Position numbers and translations under genes: made by a program. Under the pieces are notes generated by a model. That model saw only the letters and a program-made list of their open reading frames with translations. It was not told the DNA's origin and ran no database searches. From Acidimicrobiia bacterium (GTDB taxonomy: Bacteria > Acidobacteriota > Vicinamibacteria > Vicinamibacterales > SCN-69-37), in the NCBI GenBank assembly GCA_016871335.1, contig VFZF01000011.1, positions 1-64,000 of the forward strand: 64,000 bases of DNA, written 5' to 3'. Position 1 is the first letter of the stretch. Every line of letters starts with the position of its first letter. Shown piece after piece: positions 56,866-64,000 of this stretch.

Positions 56866-58500
56866 ATGATTTTGGCCATGCAGACATCCGCGTGGCTCAT
56901 GGCGTTGCTTCTCCTGGTGCAGGCGGGACAAGCCCCTGCTGTGCCGGAGTCGGTTCGGCGGGCGGCTGATGGGATCACGGCTGCGCAGGTGGAGCGTGAC
57001 CTCGCGTTCCTGTCCTCAGACGAACTTCGTGGCCGCGCGACACCGTCTCCCGGCTTCGACAAAGCCGCCGATTACATCATCACTCGTCTGAAGGCCGCAG
57101 GCGTGACGCCGGCCGGCGACAAGGGCACGTACGTGCAGGCGTACGAGATGCACGAAGCCCGCGTGGACGCCGCCACGGCCACGGTCACCATCAACGGCGC
57201 GGCGCTGCGTCTCGACGAAGGGTTTGTGGTGCGGTCCTTCTCCGGTGAGCCGCTGACCGGCACGTGGCCGGTGGTGTACGTCGGTCACGGCTGGGTGATT
57301 CCCGACAAGGGCATCGACCCGTATGCCGGCATGAATGTGCGCGGCAAGGTCGTGCTGACGCACGGTCCACGAGCCATGCCGAAGGACGTGACGATTCAGC
57401 AGTTCGGACGTGTCACGGTCGGCGCGACCAACGTCACAACGGAGGCTGCGCGGCGTGGCGCTGTCGCGGTCGTCATGATTCCGCAGACCAGCGCACAGCC
57501 GGGCTGGTGGCAGCAAATGCAGGGCCAGAACCTGGTGCGCCGCGAACTGCATCCGTCGGTGCCGTCGGCGTACGCGGCAGCACAAGTCACTTCGGCTCTG
57601 CTCTCACGGGCGGCGACCGATGGCCTGATGCAGGGCGAACGCTACACGGCCGCCGAGATCGTGGCCCGCGGCGACAGTCAGGAATATCCGGCGAGTTTCG
57701 CGCTCTCGAAGAGCATCACGTTCAGCATTCCCTCCACGAAGGTCGTACATCGGCCCTACAACGTCGTCGCAACGATCGAAGGCTCTGATCCGGCGCTGCG
57801 CAACGAACACATCACGGTGATGGCGCACCTCGACGGCGCCGTGGGCACCCGGAGCGTGGACGGCGACGACATCTACAACTCGGCGGACGACAACGCATCC
57901 GGCAGCGCCGGCATGTTGTCGATCGTCGAACAGATGATGAAGACGACCCGGCCGAAGCGTTCGATGCTCTTCATCTGGGACAGCGGCGAAGAAGTCGGGC
58001 TGTGGGGCACCCGGCACTTCGTCGCCAATCCCCCGGTGCCGTTGTCGTCGGTCGTGGCCCACATCAACATCGACATGATCGGCGCGACGCGCGCGCCGGG
58101 TACTGCCGATGAACAGTCGCCGGACGTGCCGGGCCCGAACGAGGTGTATCTGATTGGTCCGGGCGTGTTGAGCGACCGAGCGAATGCGTTGATCGAACGT
58201 GTCAACCGCAGCTATCTGAACATGACGCTGAATCGCGCCGACGACCGGTGGGACAGCGAGTTCTTCTACCCGCGCACGGACGCCGGTCCGTTCCTCGAAC
58301 GCGGCATTCTGACCATCGGCTGGAACACCGGGCTCCATCGGCGTTACCACCAGCCATCCGATGAAGCGAAGTACCTCGATCCGAAGAAGATCGAGGCCGT
58401 GTCACGGACCGTGTTCGCCACATTGTGGATGCTCGCGGATGATCCGGAGCGGCCGCGCATCGAGAAGCCCATCCCGATCTCTGTCCCCAGGCACAGGTAG
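56866..58500 (+). CDS. Secreted M28-family zinc aminopeptidase
   Basis: A 544-residue exported peptidase with a signal peptide (start at 56866; ATG 56878 equally possible). A PA (protease-associated) domain is inserted at about 130-250 (VVYVGHGWVIPDKGIDPYAG). M28 zinc ligands: MAHLDGAVG with DNASGSAG, SGEEVGLWGT, INIDMIG and the final H in TGLHRRYHQPSDE. Likely periplasmic or extracellular and used for peptide scavenging with the M14 and S9 peptidases that follow. Confidence 0.92.
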   Translation: MILAMQTSAWLMALLLLVQAGQAPAVPESVRRAADGITAAQVERDLAFLSSDELRGRATPSPGFDKAADYIITRLKAAGVTPAGDKGTYVQAYEMHEARVDAATATVTINGAALRLDEGFVVRSFSGEPLTGTWPVVYVGHGWVIPDKGIDPYAGMNVRGKVVLTHGPRAMPKDVTIQQFGRVTVGATNVTTEAARRGAVAVVMIPQTSAQPGWWQQMQGQNLVRRELHPSVPSAYAAAQVTSALLSRAATDGLMQGERYTAAEIVARGDSQEYPASFALSKSITFSIPSTKVVHRPYNVVATIEGSDPALRNEHITVMAHLDGAVGTRSVDGDDIYNSADDNASGSAGMLSIVEQMMKTTRPKRSMLFIWDSGEEVGLWGTRHFVANPPVPLSSVVAHINIDMIGATRAPGTADEQSPDVPGPNEVYLIGPGVLSDRANALIERVNRSYLNMTLNRADDRWDSEFFYPRTDAGPFLERGILTIGWNTGLHRRYHQPSDEAKYLDPKKIEAVSRTVFATLWMLADDPERPRIEKPIPISVPRHR

Positions 58501-58559
58501 CCATGTCCATCACCATGGCGCGGCGCCTTGCCAGGTAAGCCGCGTGGCAAGCTGACGGC

Positions 58560-58853
58560 ATGGCTGCCGCGACACTGACGAAGAAGGGCCAGATCGTCAT
58601 CCCGTCAGAGATTCGGTCGAAGTATGGACTGACGACCGGGACGCAGGTGGAATTTGTCGATGACGACGGCGGCATCCGGTTGGTCGTGTGCCGCAGCTTC
58701 TTCGCACGCCGGATAAATCGGCGATCGTCGAAGGTCACCAGTCTGGAACACGCAGCGCTGGTGACCCAATGCAGCGCATCGGCGAAGTCCAGTCCCTGTC
58801 GATGCAGTTCCACGGCGTCTTTGACGGCCTCCCAGCGTTCCACCGTTACGTGA
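58560..58853 (+). CDS. AbrB/VapB-type antitoxin, fused to antisense of a PIN gene (degenerate)
   Basis: A 97-residue frame. Residues 1-43 (LTKKGQIVIPSEIRSKYGL, TGTQVEFVDDDGG) form a complete AbrB swapped-hairpin DNA-binding domain, the antitoxin class partnered with PIN toxins. After IRLVV the homology stops and the frame continues through the antisense of the PIN gene on the other strand. The native C-terminal toxin-binding tail is therefore missing. It is probably a rearrangement product. Confidence 0.6.
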   Translation: MAAATLTKKGQIVIPSEIRSKYGLTTGTQVEFVDDDGGIRLVVCRSFFARRINRRSSKVTSLEHAALVTQCSASAKSSPCRCSSTASLTASQRSTVT

Positions 58854-59017
58854 GGCACGCCGAGCAGGTGGTCAAGCGCCTGACAGAATGCCTCGGTCGG
58901 CACCTCATAAAACCCGCGCATGACCCGTCGAGCGCGAGGCCGTTGCTGCGCAGCTTCCGGATCATCCGGATCGTCGCAGTAGAACCGGGCCAGGATGTTG
59001 GTATCGACGGCAATCAT
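58690..59017 (-). pseudogene. PIN-domain toxin (VapC-like) with an internal deletion
   Basis: The frame from ATG 59017 begins MIAVDTNILARFYCDDPDDP (the first catalytic Asp is D5), then jumps from RPRARR to VMRGFYEVPTEAF. The segment holding the second acidic residue (VLELEW in relatives) is missing. The end GLDFADALHW (Asp) and LVTFDDRRFIRRAKKL are kept. The frame has no stop and runs on through antisense AbrB. It is thus an inactive remnant. The 3' boundary given is that of visible homology. Confidence 0.7.
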
Positions 59018-59071
59018 GGGCGGCGTTTGCTCGCGTCGAATCGAGCCACATGCGCCGGTCGCGCTCCCCGA

Positions 59072-59083
59072 GGGCTGAAGCCC
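59072..59083. repeat. GGGCTGAAGCCC palindrome (REP-like), second occurrence
   Basis: GGGCT-ga-AGCCC is the same sequence (opposite strand) as 11979-11990. Flanking CGAGGG and CCGCCTACA also resemble intergenic palindromes of the GTAGGCGGGCTTCAGCCC type. It lies in the 84-base gap before the M14 gene. Confidence 0.4.
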
Positions 59084-59101
59084 GCCTACAATAGCCGCAC
59101 T

Positions 59102-60736
59102 ATGAAACACCTGGTTGCGGCAGCTTTGGTCGGAGTCGTCGTCGGAACAACCCTTCTGGCAGCACAGGCGCAGCCTGACACGCGGGTCAGTGGCGTGGCC
59201 GTCGTGCCGCGCGAGGGCTACGTGACACTCACCTGGCGACCGGTGACAGGTGCCACCGAATATCAGATTGAACGCGAGGGGGTCGTCACCGGCATCTGGC
59301 GACCGAACCGCCAGGTCCGGCAGCAGTCGCCGGCGTTTGCCGATGCGGGCTTTGTGCCCGGCGGCCCGCTGCGGTGGCGCGTGCGCGCCGTGGTTGGGGG
59401 CGCTCCGCAGGAATGGTCCGATCCGGTGAGCGCGCAGACGCGTGTGCCGCCCGGTCACGCCGAATTCCGCACGGGATTCGAATCACGTGACGGCGCCGAG
59501 TACACCACGTACGACGAGGAGATCGACTGGACCAAACGCATCGCGGCGGCCAGTCCGCGCGTGCGCATCGTCCCGCTCGGCACCACGCCACAGGGCCGGA
59601 CGATGAACCTGTTTGTGATTGGGCATCCGGCGCCGAAGGGCTCGGTGGCCGAGATTACGAATGGGCCGGCCGCAGGCGCGAACTGCAATGTGCACGGCAA
59701 CGAACCGTCAGGTCGCGAAGGCTGCCTGATGATGATTCGCGAACTGGCCTTTTCGAATGACCCCGCGATTGTCGACATTCTCTCGAACGCGACGGTGTTG
59801 ATTGTGCCGTCGTTCAACGCCGATGGCCGGGCCAACAACACACGAGGCAATTCGGCCGGGCAGGACCTCAATCGCGACCACGCGCGTCTGACGCAGCCGG
59901 AGTCGCAGATCTTCGCGGCGTTCCTGCGCGACTACACGCCTGAAGTGATGGTGGACGGCCACGAATACGGCAGTGCGACAACGTGTGACCTGCCGCTGTT
60001 GTGGCCGCGTCACAGCAACACCGCCAAGTCCGTGCACGACATGGCGAAGGCTGGTCTGGTGGAGGGGCAGTTCTACGATGCGGGGGCGACCGACGGCTGG
60101 TGGCCCTGTCCTTATCCGCCGCGCGGCATCGACGGCGCGCAGACATTCACGCGCGTGACCGGCCTGAAGAACATGGTGACGACGCTGGTGGAGGCGCGAT
60201 CGGGTGGAGGCCCGACGCGGCCGGCCGAAGCGGGGAGTGTGCCGGAGAATCGCCGCCGGAAGGCGTACTCGCAGTTGTGGTCGATCCGTCAGGCACTCAT
60301 CTTCCACCGCGCGAATCGACCGGCCATTGCGAAGGCGATCGAAGAGGGCATTGCCTTCCAGCGTTCGAACACCGGGCCGATTGTGTTTCACGGTGACTGG
60401 GATGTGCCGGCGTTCCCGGCTCCGCATCCCGGGGACACGCCGCCTCCCGGCGCGACGCCTGGCCCGGATCAAATGGTGACGCCTCCGCCGTGCGGCTACT
60501 TCCTCACCGACGCCCAGTACACCGCGAAGCTCACCGACAGCGGCAAATTGCCGGAGGCGTTGTGGACGTCCGTCGGTGATCGTCTCGCCGCACACGGCAT
60601 CACGGTGGAGAAGCGCCCTGGGGGCTACCTGGTGCCCCTCGCGCAGCCATTGCGCGGGTTGATCAACATCCTGCTCGACGCCCAGACACCGCCCGCGCCC
60701 ATTGTGGCGGCGGAACGACGCGCGACCTGTTCGTGA
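59102..60736 (+). CDS. Secreted M14-family metallocarboxypeptidase with N-terminal fibronectin-like domain
   Basis: A 544-residue exported peptidase; signal peptide 1-22. Residues 30-110 form a fibronectin type III-like domain (GYVTLTWRPVTGATEYQIER). The M14 zinc motif is HGNEPSGRE (HxxE), with the third ligand in DGHEYG. The start is set at 59102, since the upstream part of the frame is antisense to the PIN remnant. Probably a carboxypeptidase in peptide scavenging. It ends 13 bases before the convergent S9 gene. Confidence 0.9.
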   Translation: MKHLVAAALVGVVVGTTLLAAQAQPDTRVSGVAVVPREGYVTLTWRPVTGATEYQIEREGVVTGIWRPNRQVRQQSPAFADAGFVPGGPLRWRVRAVVGGAPQEWSDPVSAQTRVPPGHAEFRTGFESRDGAEYTTYDEEIDWTKRIAAASPRVRIVPLGTTPQGRTMNLFVIGHPAPKGSVAEITNGPAAGANCNVHGNEPSGREGCLMMIRELAFSNDPAIVDILSNATVLIVPSFNADGRANNTRGNSAGQDLNRDHARLTQPESQIFAAFLRDYTPEVMVDGHEYGSATTCDLPLLWPRHSNTAKSVHDMAKAGLVEGQFYDAGATDGWWPCPYPPRGIDGAQTFTRVTGLKNMVTTLVEARSGGGPTRPAEAGSVPENRRRKAYSQLWSIRQALIFHRANRPAIAKAIEEGIAFQRSNTGPIVFHGDWDVPAFPAPHPGDTPPPGATPGPDQMVTPPPCGYFLTDAQYTAKLTDSGKLPEALWTSVGDRLAAHGITVEKRPGGYLVPLAQPLRGLINILLDAQTPPAPIVAAERRATCS

Positions 60737-60749
60737 ATCGACCGAGGGG

Positions 60750-63710
60750 CTATCGCCCCTCGGTCTTCTTCAGATACGACACGCCCTCGGTGATCCACGG
60801 GGCGGGTTTCGCGCCCTTGAGGTAGTGGTCGAAGAACTCGAAGAACCTGATGGTCAGGTCCTTCCGGTTTGCGAGGCCGCGCAGACCGTGGCCTTCGCCG
60901 GGATACGCGAGCAGGATGGCGTTCTTGTTGAAGAACCGCAGCGCGTTGTAGAAGTTCATGCCCTCGCTGAATCCAACCGTGGGGTCGGCGGTGCCGTGCA
61001 TGATGAGCACGGGAGCGACGACGTCCTTGACGTGTGAGATGGCGGACTCGTAGCGGTAGACCTCCGGGCGATCCCACGGCGTGAAGCCCCAGCGACCCTG
61101 GCCGAAGAGGTAATAGTCGTGGCCGTTGGCGCCGCTGCCACCGGTCACCTGGTACGACCAGCCCCAGCTCTGATTGAAGTCCGAGTATAGGTCGGTCACA
61201 CCGGCACCCATGCCCACGGCCGCGAACATCTTGGAGCGACCGGCGATGAACGCCGCGCCTTCACCGCCGTAGCTGTGTCCCGTCACGCCGACCTTCGCGG
61301 GATCCGCGTAGCCAAGTTCGATGACCTTGCGCACGGCCGCCTCCACACACTCGAGCATGTCGCTGTGTGAGGAGCCGGTGCGGAAGTGGATATCCGGCAT
61401 CATCGCGATGTACCCGCGGCTGACGGCTTCGATCGGCGACGCGCCCATGCCGGTAAGGTATGACGGTGCGGAGTACCGGTGCATGTTCTGCGAGTTCTTC
61501 TCGTAGAACGTGACAATCATCGGCCGCTTCTCGCCGGGTTTGTAGTCGTCGGGCAGGGCGAGGATGCCCTGCAGCCGCACGCCGTCCTTGTTCTTGTAGT
61601 CGAACAACACACGCTTGCCCCACAGGTACTCCGCCTGCTGCGGGTTGGCATTCGAGATCTTCTTCGATTCGCCGAAGTTCGGGCCCGAGACGCGCAGGTC
61701 GGGGAACTCCACAAACGTCTGCCGGGTCAGCAGGTAGGTGTCGGCCTTCGCCGCCCGCGTGGGCGTGCTGAATGACGCGTCTTCGAACACAACGGGTGTC
61801 AGCGTCCCATTCACGAGCCGGTAGAACCCGGCACGTTTGGTCCACTCGCCATACGCAGACAACGTGATGGGCTTCGAGATGTCGACCTTCTGACGCGCTG
61901 CCGTGAGGCCACCGGGGCCGTGGTCTGCCAGCGGATCAACTGGTTCCGGACGAACGATGCGGAACCGGATCTCGTTTTTTGTCCCCTCGCCGTTGGTCAG
62001 GTTTCGTCCGGGGGATCCGTCAAGTGGGAGCGCCCACAGGTCGTACCGATGCTGCATCACGACGGTGTTGCCGTCCGGTGTGTAGCCGGCGACGCCGTAC
62101 GAGGGACGCGGCCCCGGGCGATCAAATTCCATGTCGGTGAAGCTGATGGCCTTCGGTCCACCAAGCGTGCGCGTGGTGCCGGCCTCAAGGTCGTACGCCT
62201 GCACCCGCTGGTCCTTCCAGTAGAGGAAGTGCCGGCCGTCAGGCGAGATCCCGAACACATGGCTGCCCGTCAGCTGGCCCTTGAACATGAGCGTGCGCGT
62301 GCCCGTGGTGAGATCGACGCGATAAAAGTCCGCCGCAGGCCGCTGATAGTCGTGCACGTAGCCATTGGTGTCACGCCCGACCGCCCACCGGCCCGTCGGC
62401 GCAAACTCGATGTCCCGCATCGTGTCGTCCGCGAGTTTCACAAACGCCCTGCGCCCGACGTCGTACGCCTGCCGGTACGTGATGTTCTGATCCTGCGTCG
62501 CGCGCACCATCTGCTGCGAGTAGATGCGTTCGTCGCGGGTGTGCCACACGTCCACATCCGGTTCCGTATCCGCGTTGCGACGCCGAGCCTCGACAATCGG
62601 CACCTGCGGCTTGATGCTGAAATACACCCGCGCCCCATCGTCATTCCACGCGACCGCGGCGCGATCACTGACGACCCAGTCAGCCGGGAAATTCGGGATG
62701 TCGGTTCTGGTCGTCGGGTCGAGGACCGTTGCCGACTGACCGGTCTGGTCGTTCATGGCTGACCGGACGTCGCGATAAATGACGAGCTGGTTCGGACGTT
62801 CACGCACCTTCTCGACGTCGGCGCCTTTGAGCACCGCAAGGCCGGTGCCCTGGTCATTCCACGTGAGGCGCGTGTACCGCAGTGCCGCGTTGTCGAGTGT
62901 GGTGACGCGTCCATCGCGCAGGTCGAACACAAACAACCCGTTGCCGTCCTTCACGGCACCGTCCACGGTGTACGCGAGGAGGTCGCCGCTTTTGTTGAAC
63001 GCACTGTCGCCGACGCTGCCGAGTGGTACGTCCCGGCCCGTCGCGAGGTTGTGCACGATGACATCCACGCCGCGGGGTGCAGGTGCCCCCGGTGCTGCCG
63101 CCTGTGCGCCCGCCGCTGGTGCCGCTCCGGCCTCCCCGCCACGGCCCGCCCCACCGGCCGCTTGTGCTGGACGCCGACGTAGCAGGAGATGGGTGGAGGA
63201 GTTGGCGAACTCGAAGCTCGCAATGTCCTGCCACGAACGGACGGTGCCGTTAGCGAGGTTCCTCAGTTCAACCCGGCGCGGTTCTGCCGGTGTCGCAGCT
63301 CCGCCGCGACCCTGCGCGGGTGCCTGGCCTGCGGGCGCTGCATCCGGGGCTGCGCCGGCTCGTCCACCCCGTCCACCCCGGCCCCCGCCGCTCGGGTCGA
63401 CGGTGTAGGCCAGCCATTTGGAATCATCAGAAAACGTCGCCCCGGTCGCGCTGGCGATCGTTGTTTCCTGGTTGCTGGCCAGGTTCAACAGCCGAAGTTC
63501 CGGCTTGGTGTCGGCCTCCGGGACGTTGGTGAACTGCAGGCTGTACGACACCCACTGCCCGTCGCCGGAAATCGACTGACCGCTGATGCTGCGCCACTTG
63601 GGGTAGTCATCCGGGCCCAGCACTTTCGGGGTTTGTGCCGAGGGCCATGCGGTGGCCGCCACAAGAACGGCCGTCAGAAGCACTGCGCGAAGTCGGAGGG
63701 CTGACATCAT
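60750..63710 (-). CDS. S9-family serine peptidase (prolyl oligopeptidase-like)
   Basis: A 986-residue exported peptidase. Signal peptide ends near AWPSAQ. The beta-propeller domain (about 30-680) carries two low-complexity Gly/Ala/Pro/Arg stretches (about 110-150 and 185-220). The C-terminal alpha/beta-hydrolase domain has the Ser nucleophile in GVTGHSYGGEGAAF, the Asp region HGTADPTVGF and His in GEGHGLRG. The start at 63710 (MM) is preferred over upstream codons because it begins the signal peptide. Divergent from the lipoprotein at 63748. Confidence 0.92.
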   Translation of the reverse strand: MMSALRLRAVLLTAVLVAATAWPSAQTPKVLGPDDYPKWRSISGQSISGDGQWVSYSLQFTNVPEADTKPELRLLNLASNQETTIASATGATFSDDSKWLAYTVDPSGGGRGGRGGRAGAAPDAAPAGQAPAQGRGGAATPAEPRRVELRNLANGTVRSWQDIASFEFANSSTHLLLRRRPAQAAGGAGRGGEAGAAPAAGAQAAAPGAPAPRGVDVIVHNLATGRDVPLGSVGDSAFNKSGDLLAYTVDGAVKDGNGLFVFDLRDGRVTTLDNAALRYTRLTWNDQGTGLAVLKGADVEKVRERPNQLVIYRDVRSAMNDQTGQSATVLDPTTRTDIPNFPADWVVSDRAAVAWNDDGARVYFSIKPQVPIVEARRRNADTEPDVDVWHTRDERIYSQQMVRATQDQNITYRQAYDVGRRAFVKLADDTMRDIEFAPTGRWAVGRDTNGYVHDYQRPAADFYRVDLTTGTRTLMFKGQLTGSHVFGISPDGRHFLYWKDQRVQAYDLEAGTTRTLGGPKAISFTDMEFDRPGPRPSYGVAGYTPDGNTVVMQHRYDLWALPLDGSPGRNLTNGEGTKNEIRFRIVRPEPVDPLADHGPGGLTAARQKVDISKPITLSAYGEWTKRAGFYRLVNGTLTPVVFEDASFSTPTRAAKADTYLLTRQTFVEFPDLRVSGPNFGESKKISNANPQQAEYLWGKRVLFDYKNKDGVRLQGILALPDDYKPGEKRPMIVTFYEKNSQNMHRYSAPSYLTGMGASPIEAVSRGYIAMMPDIHFRTGSSHSDMLECVEAAVRKVIELGYADPAKVGVTGHSYGGEGAAFIAGRSKMFAAVGMGAGVTDLYSDFNQSWGWSYQVTGGSGANGHDYYLFGQGRWGFTPWDRPEVYRYESAISHVKDVVAPVLIMHGTADPTVGFSEGMNFYNALRFFNKNAILLAYPGEGHGLRGLANRKDLTIRFFEFFDHYLKGAKPAPWITEGVSYLKKTEGR

Positions 63711-63747
63711 GCCGGGAATACTACATCTCCTATACACTTCTTGAATC

Positions 63748-64000
63748 ATGTTGATGCGTTCCGCTTCCGCCGCCCTGCTCGTTTTGTCTGTGACCGCCTG
63801 CGGGTCCGCCACCCCCGCGACCCCCGCCCCCGACGTGTGGGCGGTCGTGAATGGCACCGAAATCAAGCGCGACAAGGTCGACAAGTACTTTCAGGGCATG
63901 TTGAACCCCGGTGCGCCCACGCCCTCCGAGGAGGAAGCCGTGGGTGCCAAGCTCGGGTTGGTCGACGAACTGATCACCGAGACGTTGTTGCTCGCGCGGG
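63748..64000 (+). CDS. SurA-like peptidyl-prolyl isomerase lipoprotein, N-terminus (cut by window edge)
   Basis: 84 codons are visible. Signal peptide and lipobox ending SVTAC (C18), then VWAVVNGTEIKRDKVDKYFQG and ELITETLLLAR, the N-terminal helical domain of SurA/PrsA-type PPIases. Whether a parvulin domain follows lies outside the window. It diverges from the S9 gene by 37 bases, which must hold at least part of both promoters. Confidence 0.8.
   Translation, partial: MLMRSASAALLVLSVTACGSATPATPAPDVWAVVNGTEIKRDKVDKYFQGMLNPGAPTPSEEEAVGAKLGLVDELITETLLLAR

Noticed and set aside
58202-58689. Continuation of the PIN frame through the M28 gene end
   Set aside because: After RRFIRRAKKL the translation is the complement of AbrB and M28 codons; it has no homology and merely lacks a stop.

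Overview
The window looks like a chromosome segment of a high-GC, Gram-negative bacterium, most probably an Acidobacteriota of the Vicinamibacteria type. The Gram-negative call rests on lpxC, a TamB/Omp85/SurA-like gene set and many lipoproteins. The lineage call rests on the mix of secreted M28, M14 and S9 peptidases, a PEGA-domain protein, a class II ribonucleotide reductase and the operon orders. Lineage is inference; no rRNA or tRNA gene was seen.

Layout. 1-3800: an IS3-type insertion has cut a dipeptide ABC permease (only its C-terminus remains), followed by a DapA-family lyase/aldolase, a class V aminotransferase, a decayed M48-type lipoprotein start coupled to mtgA, and a convergent NlpC/P60 hydrolase. 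3900-11940: HNH nuclease, beta-propeller protein, NhaC antiporter, CaiB/AMACR-type enzyme, uvrA and lpxC. 12119-15940: a sigma factor/STAS/small-protein operon divergent from lysA-tmk, then comF. 16024-20044: the minus-strand run rplU-rpmA-obgE-nadD-rsfS and a TPR protein/lipoprotein pair. 20052-26116: dprA, topA, trmFO, xerC. 26230-31522: two-component sigma54 system, ABC-F ATPase and an HTH-receiver protein. 31587-37009: ECF sigma/anti-sigma operon with two envelope proteins, an amino-acid permease broken by two stop codons, a small membrane protein and a PEGA protein. 37176-41672: hslVU, a large lipoprotein, a FAH-family hydrolase and a transaldolase-like aldolase. 41672-52848: acyl-CoA carboxylase (three genes) running directly into TamB, Omp85 and SurA-like genes. 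52778-64000: CPBP protease, nrdJ with a long leader, M28 peptidase, a wrecked AbrB/PIN pair, M14 carboxypeptidase, S9 peptidase and the start of a second SurA-like lipoprotein.

Much of the window is housekeeping, with many start/stop overlaps (ATGA, TGATG, GTGA) showing translational coupling. The most unusual signal is a palindromic repeat present twice. One copy (24364-24417) lies in frame inside trmFO and adds about 18 residues. The other (35571-35629) lies between two convergent genes and supplies the stop codon of both. The two copies differ at one stem position by a compensated base-pair change (C-G to T-A). This fits a small mobile or terminator-like palindrome that can be tolerated inside a protein.

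Other signs of genome decay or rearrangement are the IS-truncated permease, the M48 remnant, the doubly stopped permease, the internally deleted PIN toxin abutting a truncated AbrB antitoxin tail to tail, and a C8-tract frameshift at the probable start of a histidine kinase.
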